Positions 1 through 7,921 of a stretch of 64,000 nt of DNA are shown in pieces. Origin of the DNA: an uncultured Sphingorhabdus sp. (GTDB taxonomy: Bacteria; Pseudomonadota; Alphaproteobacteria; Sphingomonadales; Sphingomonadaceae); the NCBI GenBank assembly GCA_937873665.1, contig CALMYW010000394.1, positions 930,001-994,000 of the forward strand. The letters run 5' to 3'. The notes beneath the pieces are model-generated. The model saw only the letters and a list, made by a program, of their open reading frames with translations, ran no database searches and was not told the origin of the DNA. Every line of letters starts with the position of its first letter. The first letter of the stretch is position 1. The position numbers were made by a program, and so were the translations under genes.

Positions 1-934
1 GCATCGCGGTTGCCAGTTTTGCATCGATAGCCATTCGCCCGTCGACCACCAAGCCCAGTTCCTCCAGCCCAAAACCGCTCACACGCGCCTTGCGCCCGAC
101 CGCAATGATGACTTCGTCATAGGCAATCGCCGATTGCTTGCCCTCGGCTTCGACCACCAACTGTTTCCCGCTATCAAAGCGCACCGCCTTGTGCCGGATA
201 CGAACATCAACGCCCTCTTGCTTCAGCGTCTCCGTCACAAGGGCAGCAGCATCGGCATCTTCTTTCAGCATCAGCCGGTCGGCCATTTCGACCAACGTCA
301 CCTGACTGCAGAGCCGCTGGAACGCCTGCGCCAATTCACAACCAATAGGGCCACCGCCCAAAATAGCCAGACGCTTTGGCGCCGTTTTGCGCGTGGCCAT
401 TTCTTCCCACAGCTTTTCGCTGGTGAGATAGCCGCTTTCCTCAACACCGGGGATGGGCGGCACAACCGGCGCAGCCCCCGTAGCGATGACGAAGGCCTTT
501 GCGGTTAACCGCTGGCTGCTGCCATCGGCTTTGGCAATATCGACCGTCCATGGATCGACAAAACGCGCATAGCCCGTAACGCATTCGACACCGAGGCCGG
601 TATAGCGTTCAATGCTGTCATGCGGCTCGATTGCGGTGATAACGTCGCGAATGCGTTGCATCACGCGCGGAAAGTCGACTGTTACCTCGCCAGTTTCAAT
701 CCCATAACGCGCTGCATCGCGTGCGCTATGTGCCACGCGCGCGCTTTTGAGCAGCGCCTTTGAAGGTACGCAACCGGTATTCAGACAGTCGCCGCCCATA
801 TCGTGCGCCTCGACCAAGGTCACCTTGGCCTTGGCCATTGCCGCGATGTAGGAAGATACCAACCCCGCAGCCCCCGCCCCGATAACGATCAGGTTACGGT
901 CGAACTTGCGCGGTTTGGGCCAGCTAACGGGCAT
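1..934 (-). CDS. FAD-dependent pyridine nucleotide-disulfide oxidoreductase, mercuric-reductase-like (partial)
   Basis: Runs off the left edge, so about 311 N-terminal residues are visible and the C-terminal dimerisation domain is missing. The protein opens with an FAD-binding Rossmann motif (VIGAGAAGLV), followed by the redox-active disulfide GGDCLNTGCVPS and a second NAD(P)H-binding glycine motif (ILGGGPIGCELA). This is the layout of the lipoamide dehydrogenase/mercuric reductase family. The N-terminal heavy-metal-binding domain of true MerA is absent, and a C-terminal vicinal Cys pair cannot be checked. The ATG lies inside the end of the upstream TVP38 gene (11-base overlap), so the two are translationally coupled. 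Pairing of such reductases with TVP38 proteins is common; the substrate is unknown. Confidence 0.85.
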   Translation of the reverse strand, partial: MPVSWPKPRKFDRNLIVIGAGAAGLVSSYIAAMAKAKVTLVEAHDMGGDCLNTGCVPSKALLKSARVAHSARDAARYGIETGEVTVDFPRVMQRIRDVITAIEPHDSIERYTGLGVECVTGYARFVDPWTVDIAKADGSSQRLTAKAFVIATGAAPVVPPIPGVEESGYLTSEKLWEEMATRKTAPKRLAILGGGPIGCELAQAFQRLCSQVTLVEMADRLMLKEDADAAALVTETLKQEGVDVRIRHKAVRFDSGKQLVVEAEGKQSAIAYDEVIIAVGRKARVSGFGLEELGLVVDGRMAIDAKLATAM

Positions 935-1604
935 TGACCTTCTTCACCGCCGCGACCAATCCGCGCGCAATCCACGGGAAGATACCAAGCAGCACGAACG
1001 AGCCGATGAGCGTGGGTGAGAGAAGCCCCGCGGTCGAATCGACTTTGCTGATCTGCGTGCCCGCATTCACAAAAACGGCCGTTGCGGGCAGCATGCCGAT
1101 CTGGCTCACCCAGTAAAAAGTGCGGGTTTTGATCCGTGTCAGCCCCATCAGCAGGTTGACCACAAAGAAGGGAAAGAGCGGGATCAGCCGGATTGTGAAG
1201 AGATACATTGCCCCGTCGCGGGCAATGCCATCATCGATTGCCTTGAGGCGCTCGCCAAATTTCGATTGCACCCAATCACGCAACAGGAAACGCGCCGACA
1301 GGAAGGCAAGTGTCGCGCCTATCGAAGAGGCAAAGGAGACGACGATCGTGCCAGTGACCACACCGAACAACGCCCCCGCTACCAGCGACATGATCGCCGC
1401 CCCCGGCAAAGATAGGGCTGTGACGATGACATAGATCAGGAAAAAGCCGCCAATATAGAGCAGCGGGCTGGCGTCCTTGGCCGCGATGATCTGCGCCTGC
1501 TGCGCCTTGAAGGCATCGAGGCTGAGATACTGGCCAAGGTCGAACCAGAAATAGGCCGCAATCGCCACCGCAAGCAGAGCCAGCAGGGCGATGCGCTTGT
1601 TCAT
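924..1604 (-). CDS. TVP38/TMEM64 family (VTT domain) inner-membrane protein
   Basis: A 226-residue polytopic membrane protein. An N-terminal hydrophobic segment (about 5-22) is followed by a long hydrophobic block near 50-105, carrying the glycine-rich SLPGAAIMSLVAGALFG region typical of the VTT/SNARE-associated fold, and by further segments near 150-220. The family is related to DedA proteins, implicated in lipid scrambling and membrane homeostasis, but this member's cargo is not known. Its stop overlaps the start of the downstream mercuric-reductase-like flavoprotein, suggesting an operon and possibly a membrane-associated redox function. Confidence 0.85.
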   Translation of the reverse strand: MNKRIALLALLAVAIAAYFWFDLGQYLSLDAFKAQQAQIIAAKDASPLLYIGGFFLIYVIVTALSLPGAAIMSLVAGALFGVVTGTIVVSFASSIGATLAFLSARFLLRDWVQSKFGERLKAIDDGIARDGAMYLFTIRLIPLFPFFVVNLLMGLTRIKTRTFYWVSQIGMLPATAVFVNAGTQISKVDSTAGLLSPTLIGSFVLLGIFPWIARGLVAAVKKVNAR

Positions 1605-1632
1605 GCTGTCAGAACCCTAGTGGGCATGCCGA

Positions 1633-2142
1633 TCAAAACGGTACATCATCGTCAAGGTCGTCGGAGAAGTCCCCGCCGCCAAAGCCTGCAGATCCACCTT
1701 GCCAGCCGCCGCCAGACTGGCCGCCACCACCGCTGGAAGGCGCACCGCCACCGCTGCCCCAGCCTTCGTTGCCGCCGCCCGAGCCGCCTTTAGCGCCATC
1801 GAGCATCACCAGCTTGCCATCAAATCCGCCTACGCTGATTTCGGTCGTATAGCGATCATTGCCCGACTGATCCTGCCATTTGCGGGTACGCAACTGGCCT
1901 TCGATATAGACTTTGGAGCCCTTGCGCAGAAAGCGTTCGGCAACGCCGACCAGCCCGTCGGACTGCAACACGACGCTATGCCATTCGGTGCGTTCTTTCT
2001 TTTCGCCGGTCTGGCGGTCTTTCCAGTCTTCCGACGTCGCAATCCGCAAATTGCAGATACGGCCGCCATTCTGGAATGATTTCACCTCGGGATCCGCGCC
2101 CAGATTGCCGACCAAAATAACCTTGTTGACGCTGCCCGCCAT
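1633..2142 (-). CDS. ssb: Single-stranded DNA-binding protein
   Basis: 169 residues. The N-terminal OB fold (about 1-110) starts [19 protein letters not shown], the standard bacterial SSB opening. It is followed by a Gly/Ser-rich linker (about 118-155) and the acidic tail ending DDDVPF, the tip that docks replication, repair and recombination proteins. It coats single-stranded DNA as a homotetramer. The upstream sequence contains AGGCGAGGAAC, a good ribosome binding site. It is monocistronic between feoB and the TVP38 gene. Confidence is very high. Confidence 0.97.
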   Translation of the reverse strand: MAGSVNKVILVGNLGADPEVKSFQNGGRICNLRIATSEDWKDRQTGEKKERTEWHSVVLQSDGLVGVAERFLRKGSKVYIEGQLRTRKWQDQSGNDRYTTEISVGGFDGKLVMLDGAKGGSGGGNEGWGSGGGAPSSGGGGQSGGGWQGGSAGFGGGDFSDDLDDDVPF

Positions 2143-2181
2143 ATTGTTCCTCGCCTGTCTAAATTGGGATTCTGTCGACTG

Positions 2182-4032
2182 CTATAAGCCGAAGGCACGG
2201 GCTGTCCAATAAGTAATCCCGGCGGCAACATAGGCAAGCGCAAAGAGATAGGTGACCATGAAGATGGGCCATTTCCAGCCATTGGTCTCGCGTCGCGTCA
2301 CAGCGATGGTCGAAATGCATTGCGGCGCAAAGACGAACCAGGCGAGGAATGCGAGAGCAGTCGCCAACGACCAATTGCCCGCCAGCTTCATACCCAGACT
2401 AGACGCCTGCTCCTCTTCATCATCGGCATCTATGGCATAAGCGGTAGCAAGCGCCGACACAGCGACTTCGCGAGCAGCCATGGCCGGGATGATGGCAAGT
2501 GCAATGTCGTGGTTGAAACCGATGGGCTCCACCGCCGGTTCGATGACCGAAGCGATACGGCCAGCCGCCGAATATTCGACCTGGCTCTCGCTGCTGCCAA
2601 CCGGAACCTTGGGGAAGCTGAGCAATGCCCAGAGGACGATGGTGGCAACGAAAATGATCGTGCCCGCCCGGCGCAGAAAAACCAGCGCGCGCTGCCACAG
2701 CCCCAGCGCGATATCGCGGATCCGCGGCAGTTGATAGCGCGGCATTTCGATGAGGAAGCTGCCCCCGCGGCTTTGCGTCACAAAGCGCTGGATGACCGCG
2801 GCGGCCAGCATCGCGCCGACAATGCCCGATATGTAGAGCGCAAACAGCACAAGCCCTTGCAGGCCGATGCCGGGGCCGACAGCGGCCGAAGGAATGAAGG
2901 CGCCGATGATCACCGTGTACACGGGCAAGCGCGCCGAGCAGGTCATCAGCGGCGCAATTAGAATTGTCGCCAGCCGCTCCTTCTGATCCATGATCGACCG
3001 GGTCGCCATGATGCCGGGAATGGCGCAAGCAAAGGAGGACAGCAGCGGAATGAAGCTGTGCCCGGACAGGCCTACCGCCGCCATCATCCGATCCATCACA
3101 AAGGCGGCGCGGGTCATATAGCCTGATGCTTCGAGCAGCAGGATGAAGAGGAAGAGGATCAATATCTGCGGCAGGAAAACGACCACCGCCCCGACACCGG
3201 CGATCACGCCATCGGTGAGGAACGAGCGGAAGATGCTATCCGGCACCGCGCCGTTGATCGCATCAGTCAGCATCGCAAAACCGGTTTCGATCCAGCCGAT
3301 CGGCGCCTCTGACCAGGCATAGACCGCCTGGAACATCACAAACAGCAAAGCGAGCAAGACGACTATGCCGCCAACAGGATGCAACAGGACATTATCGAGC
3401 CGCCGCGTCCATTGTCGGCCTTGTGTTTCGCTGACAATTGCGGCGCGTGAAATTTCATGCGCACGCTTGGTGATTTCCGCGCGTCCTTGCGGCACCTCCG
3501 GCGCATCAATATGCGTGCTCAATTCCTGCGCAAGCTCGTCGAGCAGTGCATCGAGCCCGCGTTTGCGCACCGCAACGGTCGGCACCACTGGCACGCCCAA
3601 GGCAAGTGCGAGTTTCTGTGCATCAAGCTCCAGCCCATCGCGTGAAGCAAGGTCGACCATGTTGAGCGCAACGACGGTCGGCAGGCCCTGCCCGATCAGT
3701 TCAAGCGCGAAGCGAAGATGGTTGTCGAGATTTCCGGCATCGACGACGACGATCAGCGCGTCCGGCCGGCGCTGCCCCTCAAATCGCCCCAGCACAACAT
3801 CACGGGTCACCGCTTCATCGAGGCTGTCCGGCTCAAGACTATAGGCCCCGGGAAGGTCGATCAGTTCCACCGGGCGTCCGTCGGCAAAGGATGCGCGCCC
3901 CGATTTCCGCTCAACGGTAACGCCGGGATAGTTGGCAATTTTCTGGCGGGCACCGGTGAGCGCATTGAACAGTGCGCTCTTCCCGGCATTGGGATTGCCG
4001 ACCAAGGCGACCAGAGGCACCGCTTCGGTCAT
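2182..4032 (-). CDS. feoB: Ferrous iron transport protein B
   Basis: 616 residues. The N-terminal cytosolic G domain has G1 GNPNAGKS (about 12-19), G3 DLPGAYSL and G4 NMVD, followed by a helical GDI-like spacer. The membrane domain from about residue 215 has two Gate motifs, including the conserved cysteines in SSFACAIPGIMATR and MTCSARLPVYT. It imports Fe(II) across the inner membrane, driven or gated by GTP hydrolysis. Its start overlaps the feoA stop by four bases (ATGA). The length is at the short end for FeoB and no feoC follows. Confidence 0.96.
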   Translation of the reverse strand: MTEAVPLVALVGNPNAGKSALFNALTGARQKIANYPGVTVERKSGRASFADGRPVELIDLPGAYSLEPDSLDEAVTRDVVLGRFEGQRRPDALIVVVDAGNLDNHLRFALELIGQGLPTVVALNMVDLASRDGLELDAQKLALALGVPVVPTVAVRKRGLDALLDELAQELSTHIDAPEVPQGRAEITKRAHEISRAAIVSETQGRQWTRRLDNVLLHPVGGIVVLLALLFVMFQAVYAWSEAPIGWIETGFAMLTDAINGAVPDSIFRSFLTDGVIAGVGAVVVFLPQILILFLFILLLEASGYMTRAAFVMDRMMAAVGLSGHSFIPLLSSFACAIPGIMATRSIMDQKERLATILIAPLMTCSARLPVYTVIIGAFIPSAAVGPGIGLQGLVLFALYISGIVGAMLAAAVIQRFVTQSRGGSFLIEMPRYQLPRIRDIALGLWQRALVFLRRAGTIIFVATIVLWALLSFPKVPVGSSESQVEYSAAGRIASVIEPAVEPIGFNHDIALAIIPAMAAREVAVSALATAYAIDADDEEEQASSLGMKLAGNWSLATALAFLAWFVFAPQCISTIAVTRRETNGWKWPIFMVTYLFALAYVAAGITYWTARAFGL

Positions 4033-4271
4033 GCTACAGGCTCACAGGCAATGGCGATGGCTACCTTGCGGCGTAGCGCGACAGTCATGCGGCCAACCCG
4101 AACTGCAATCGGATCGCGCCAGAACAATATGCCCTTGTGCAGCGCCTCCACCGTCACCCCGGCGTCAAAGCCCAGCGAACGCAAGCGATGGCCTTCGGTT
4201 TCCGGAATCGCTGTCCAGTCGATCGAAGTGATGCGGGCCGAAGCCCGAATGGGGAGGGTGTCGAGATTCAC
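4029..4271 (-). CDS. feoA: Ferrous iron transport protein A
   Basis: 80 residues with an SH3-like fold. The conserved segments EGHRLRSLGFDAGVTVEAL and DPIAVRVGRMTVALRR match FeoA, the small cytosolic partner required for FeoB activity. The start is GTG and no strong Shine-Dalgarno precedes it, so expression may depend on a regulated leader. It is the first gene of a two-gene feoAB operon; the 44-base gap upstream holds a Fur-box-like sequence. Confidence 0.93.
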   Translation of the reverse strand: MNLDTLPIRASARITSIDWTAIPETEGHRLRSLGFDAGVTVEALHKGILFWRDPIAVRVGRMTVALRRKVAIAIACEPVA

Positions 4272-4282
4272 GTGGGCTTTTT

Positions 4283-4300
4283 GATAATGTTTCGCAATAA
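4283..4300 (-). promoter_or_regulatory. Possible Fur box in front of feoA
   Basis: On the plus strand the stretch GATAATGTTTCGCAATAA, just upstream of feoA, resembles half of the classical Fur site GATAATGATAATCATTATC plus a degenerate second half. Position and gene function fit iron repression; the match is imperfect, so this is inference. Confidence 0.4.
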
Positions 4301-4315
4301 AGGCAAGTGCATTAT

Positions 4316-4993
4316 CTAACGCGGCGGATAACGCAAACGTCCGATGAAGCGCGACAGGCTCGGCATATATTCGCGCCGTTTCTTGGCCTGCGCCTTGGCC
4401 TTTTCGAACCGCATCACATTTTCGATACGCCGGTCGAGGAAAGCGCGTGTCTCGGCAAAACCGTCACTATCGTCGTTGACGAACACCGCCAGCGTCGAGG
4501 CATAGACCGCCGAGAGCGTCATCCTTTTGGTATAATGGTTGAAATCGGTCGCGGTATCGCCGACCAACCGCCACATCCGGTCTGCGCTGCGCCAGCCGAT
4601 GCGTGCGGCAGCCGCGACATTTTGCGGCATGGCCATGATCGCCAGTGCCCGGCGTTGGCCTTCACGATCCGGGGCTGCAATTTCGAGTCGGGTGGCGACC
4701 AGTGCAGTTATCCGTTCACGAATTTTCATCGCAGCAAGTTTTTCGGGTGGCAGGCGGTGCGCCATTTCGGCATCGACCGAACCAATCCAAGCCTCGATCA
4801 GCGCCATCGGGCCGCCCTTAAGCGCCAGCTTCGCCAGACCTGCATCGACACCGATTTCGAAAGCGGCGGCCTCAACCGCTATATCATTCCAGCCATCAAA
4901 GGCTGCATGCGCTGCTAAACGCGGAGCGACAGCCTCGCGGATTTCATCGAGCGTCGGATCGGCGGGAAGCGGTGAAGAAGCCATGGATCCCAT
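4316..4993 (-). CDS. COQ9 family ubiquinone biosynthesis protein
   Basis: 225 residues. The N-terminal TetR-like helical part begins with DEIREAVAPRLAAHAAFDGW, followed by the COQ9 domain with RIGWRSADRMWRLVGDTATD and NHYTKRMTLSAVYAST, both hallmark COQ9 segments. In mitochondria COQ9 is a lipid-binding protein that presents demethoxyubiquinone to Coq7. A coq7 gene is also in this window (near 24.4 kb), so the pair probably works together although unlinked. It lies immediately after the DMT transporter on the same strand. Confidence 0.9.
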   Translation of the reverse strand: MGSMASSPLPADPTLDEIREAVAPRLAAHAAFDGWNDIAVEAAAFEIGVDAGLAKLALKGGPMALIEAWIGSVDAEMAHRLPPEKLAAMKIRERITALVATRLEIAAPDREGQRRALAIMAMPQNVAAAARIGWRSADRMWRLVGDTATDFNHYTKRMTLSAVYASTLAVFVNDDSDGFAETRAFLDRRIENVMRFEKAKAQAKKRREYMPSLSRFIGRLRYPPR

Positions 4994-5896
4994 CTAGGCC
5001 TTTGCCCGACCTTCGGCAAGGCGAACGAGCACCAAAGCCGCCATAACCATCGCCCCGCCGATATAATCGAGTGGCGTGAGGGCTTCGTCAAACGCTGCCC
5101 ATCCTGCAAATGCCGAAAGCGCGGGCTGCAGTAGCAGCGCCAGTCCTATGATCAGCGGACTGAAATGCGGCAACGCATAGGTCAGGAACCCCTGCCCGAG
5201 TACCTGGCTCGACATTGCGAGGATAATCAATGGTGTCCAATTGCCGGGGACGATTTGTTCGCCCGCAAACCAGGCTACCGGCAACAGGAACAACGCCGCC
5301 GAGCCCGATGCCAGCGCCAAGGACGACCAGCTTTCGGTGCTTTCTCGTACCCGGATCATCGCGAGCAGATAGAAGGTATAGAACAGCCCCGCGAGCAGGC
5401 TCAGCCAATCGCCTTCGAAATGCTCGGGCGAGATTTCAAAACTCTGCCCCATCAACAATGCCGCGCCAGCAAAGGCGAGCAATATGGCGGCGCCCTGCAG
5501 CGGCGGGGGAAATTTGCGTGCCAGGAAAATGCCATAAATTGCCAAAAGCAGGCTGGCGCAATTGGCGAGCAGCGTCGCGTTGCCGAGCTTGGTCTTGAAG
5601 ATGCCGATATGCCAGGCGACGATATCCACCGCAAAGAAGAAGCCCGCGAGCAGCACCAGTCCTAATAACCCCTTGGGCATCGACTGAATGCGAAAGCCTG
5701 CCCGATACCCGATAAAGGCCAGAAATGGCGTCGCTAGCGCCAACCGCCAAAATCCGGTCGCAATTGGTCCGGTATCTGACAGACGCACCAGCAACGGCCC
5801 GAACGCAATGCAGACATTGCCTGCAATCAATGCCGTAAAAGCAAGCGCAGGGGCCTTTTGAAAGATTTGCTTTTCCGCCATAAACCCCCGTTGCAA
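4994..5896 (-). CDS. EamA/DMT family transporter
   Basis: 300 residues with about ten hydrophobic segments arranged as two EamA repeats (about 16-145 and 165-290), the drug/metabolite transporter fold. The motif FWRLALATPFLAFIGYRAG near residue 48 is typical. Translation may start at the internal Met of MAEKQIF (residue 6) rather than the first Met. The substrate is not predictable. The stop abuts the COQ9 start, so the genes are probably cotranscribed from the divergent promoter shared with the OYE reductase. Confidence 0.85.
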   Translation of the reverse strand: MQRGFMAEKQIFQKAPALAFTALIAGNVCIAFGPLLVRLSDTGPIATGFWRLALATPFLAFIGYRAGFRIQSMPKGLLGLVLLAGFFFAVDIVAWHIGIFKTKLGNATLLANCASLLLAIYGIFLARKFPPPLQGAAILLAFAGAALLMGQSFEISPEHFEGDWLSLLAGLFYTFYLLAMIRVRESTESWSSLALASGSAALFLLPVAWFAGEQIVPGNWTPLIILAMSSQVLGQGFLTYALPHFSPLIIGLALLLQPALSAFAGWAAFDEALTPLDYIGGAMVMAALVLVRLAEGRAKA

Positions 5897-5956
5897 TTTG
5901 CAACCCGTATCCGCATGTTAAAAGGCAAGCAACGCCAATAGGGAAAGCAAGCGACC

Positions 5957-7051
5957 ATGACCACCAGCCTTTTTGATCCAATTCAGCTCGGCGCGATCCA
6001 CGCCCCCAACCGCATACTGATGGCCCCGCTCACGCGCGGGCGCAGCGAAGGCGTGCACGTACCGATCAGCGCGCTGAAGGCCGATTATTATGCCCAGCGC
6101 GCAAGTGCAGGCCTGATTATCGCCGAAGCAACCGGCATCACTCAGGAAGGCTCGGGCTGGCCCGCAGCCCCCGGCATCTGGTCCGCCGAGCAGGTCGAAG
6201 CCTGGAAACCGGTGACCGAGGCCGTGCACAAGGCCGATGGCCGCATCATCCTGCAGCTCTGGCATATGGGCCGACTGGTACACCCCGATTTCCTCGGCGG
6301 CGCGCAGCCGGTTTCGGCTTCGGCGACGACAGCACCCGGTTATGCCCATACCCCGACAGGCAAGAAGGACTATGTCGAGGCACGCCCGCTACGTCTTGAT
6401 GAAATCCCGCGTGTCATCGGCGATTATGTCCATGCGGCAAAGAATGCGATGGCGGCGGGATTTGACGGCGTGCAGATCCACAGCGCCAATGGCTATTTGC
6501 TCGACCAGTTCCTGCGCGGTAATTCCAATCTGCGTGACGATGACTATGGCGGCTCGATTGAAAACCGTATCCGCCTGACCACCGAAGTCGCACAAGCGGT
6601 ATCAGACGCTGTCGGCGCCGACCGCACCTCGGTCCGCCTCTCGCCTAATGGCGAAACGCAGGGCTGCGACGATAATGACCCGGTTGGCCTGTTCACTGCC
6701 GCTGCCGCCGCTTTGCAAAAGATCGGCATCGCCTTTCTTGAATTGCGTGAGCAAAAAACCTTCGGCAATTTCGGTACCAGCGACGTACCGCCGGTATCGC
6801 CGCACATCCGCAAGGTCTTTACTAATCCGCTGGTGCTCAACCAGGAATATACGCTCGAAACCGCCCAAGCCGATATTGCGAGTGGCTTGGCCGACGCCAT
6901 CAGCTTTGGTCGCCCCTATATCTCCAACCCGGACCTCGTCGAGCGCTTGCGCGCGGGGGCCGAAGTGGCACCCGACAATTTCAAGACCTGGTATTCGCCG
7001 GGCGCAGAGGGCTATACCGACTATCCGACGCTGAAGGCCGAAGCGGCCTGA
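5957..7051 (+). CDS. Old yellow enzyme family alkene reductase (NemA-like)
   Basis: 364-residue FMN-dependent TIM barrel. Diagnostic pieces are NRILMAPLTRGRS near the N terminus, the HxxN pair in QIHSANGYLLDQFLR that binds the activated alkene oxygen, DDYGGSIENR, and SFGRPYISNPDLVERL near the C terminus. Enzymes of this class reduce alpha,beta-unsaturated carbonyls, N-ethylmaleimide or nitro compounds with NADPH. It starts at ATG after AGGGAAAGCAAGCGACC and is followed three bases later by the hydroxylase gene. Confidence 0.93.
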   Translation: MTTSLFDPIQLGAIHAPNRILMAPLTRGRSEGVHVPISALKADYYAQRASAGLIIAEATGITQEGSGWPAAPGIWSAEQVEAWKPVTEAVHKADGRIILQLWHMGRLVHPDFLGGAQPVSASATTAPGYAHTPTGKKDYVEARPLRLDEIPRVIGDYVHAAKNAMAAGFDGVQIHSANGYLLDQFLRGNSNLRDDDYGGSIENRIRLTTEVAQAVSDAVGADRTSVRLSPNGETQGCDDNDPVGLFTAAAAALQKIGIAFLELREQKTFGNFGTSDVPPVSPHIRKVFTNPLVLNQEYTLETAQADIASGLADAISFGRPYISNPDLVERLRAGAEVAPDNFKTWYSPGAEGYTDYPTLKAEAA

Positions 7052-7054
7052 GCC

Positions 7055-7843
7055 ATGGGCGATATGGGTGCAACGCTGATAGCCATACTCCCGGCTCTCG
7101 TCTTTGCGCTTATCGCCATTCTCGAATTCATCCGGCCGAGGCGCACGCTGCGCTTCGGCCGTTTTCGTCGCTGGACGACGGGACTGATCCTGTTTGCCAG
7201 CAATCGCGTAACGGTCTGGCTCATTGCCTGGATAATAGCAGTTCCTGCAATTGCACTTTGGGCCGAGGCAGAGGGCATCGGACTTTTCAATCAATTGGCA
7301 GCACCGTTGTGGGCTGAAATATTGGGTGCCTTCCTGTTGCTTGATTTCGCCATGTGGTTGCAGCATCTGCTGACCCACAAGATGCCGCTGCTCTGGCGTC
7401 TCCACAAAGTGCACCATGCCGATCCTGACATCGACGTCTCTACGGCCATCCGATTCCACCCGGGTGAGATAGCATTTTCCATATTGTGGAAGGCAGGCTG
7501 GGTGTTGTTGCTAGGTGTATCCGCGCCCGTCATTATCGCTTTCGAAGCGTGGCTCGCGGCCAATGCTGCCTTCAACCACGGTAACGTTGCACTGCCGCGC
7601 CGGCTCGACCGGCTTGTCCGGCTGTTCCTTGTCACGCCGGATATGCACCTCGTCCATCACAGCACTGCACTCAAAGAGCAGCAGAGCAATTACGGCTTTG
7701 CCCTGACCATCTGGGACCAGCTGTTCGGAACCTATCGTGCGGAGTCCGAAAAAGGCCGCAACAACCAGCCTATTGGCCTTTCCGAAATGCAGGACGAACG
7801 GCCTACCTATGCCGGGTTCAGCCTGAAATTGCCGTTGACGTAA
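7055..7843 (+). CDS. Fatty acid hydroxylase / sterol desaturase family membrane protein
   Basis: 262 residues with three to four membrane segments and the di-iron histidine signature of the FA_hydroxylase superfamily: HLLTH, HKVHH and HLVHH boxes (about 103-107, 117-121 and 202-206). Members hydroxylate or desaturate lipids, sterols or carotenoids at the membrane. It is closely coupled to the OYE reductase (three-base gap). An alternative start at the Met ten bases later is possible. The substrate is unknown. Confidence 0.88.
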   Translation: MGDMGATLIAILPALVFALIAILEFIRPRRTLRFGRFRRWTTGLILFASNRVTVWLIAWIIAVPAIALWAEAEGIGLFNQLAAPLWAEILGAFLLLDFAMWLQHLLTHKMPLLWRLHKVHHADPDIDVSTAIRFHPGEIAFSILWKAGWVLLLGVSAPVIIAFEAWLAANAAFNHGNVALPRRLDRLVRLFLVTPDMHLVHHSTALKEQQSNYGFALTIWDQLFGTYRAESEKGRNNQPIGLSEMQDERPTYAGFSLKLPLT

Positions 7844-7921
7844 CGTCAGCTACTGACATCGCGGAAGGTATTGACGAGACGCGCTCAAAAGCGCAGTTTT
7901 CCGTTTGAGGGAGAGGGAAAC

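Noticed and set aside
2143..2170. LexA-like GTTC-N7-GTCT upstream of ssb
   Set aside because: It has one mismatch to the alphaproteobacterial SOS box GTTC-N7-GTTC and overlaps the ribosome binding site, so it is too weak to call.
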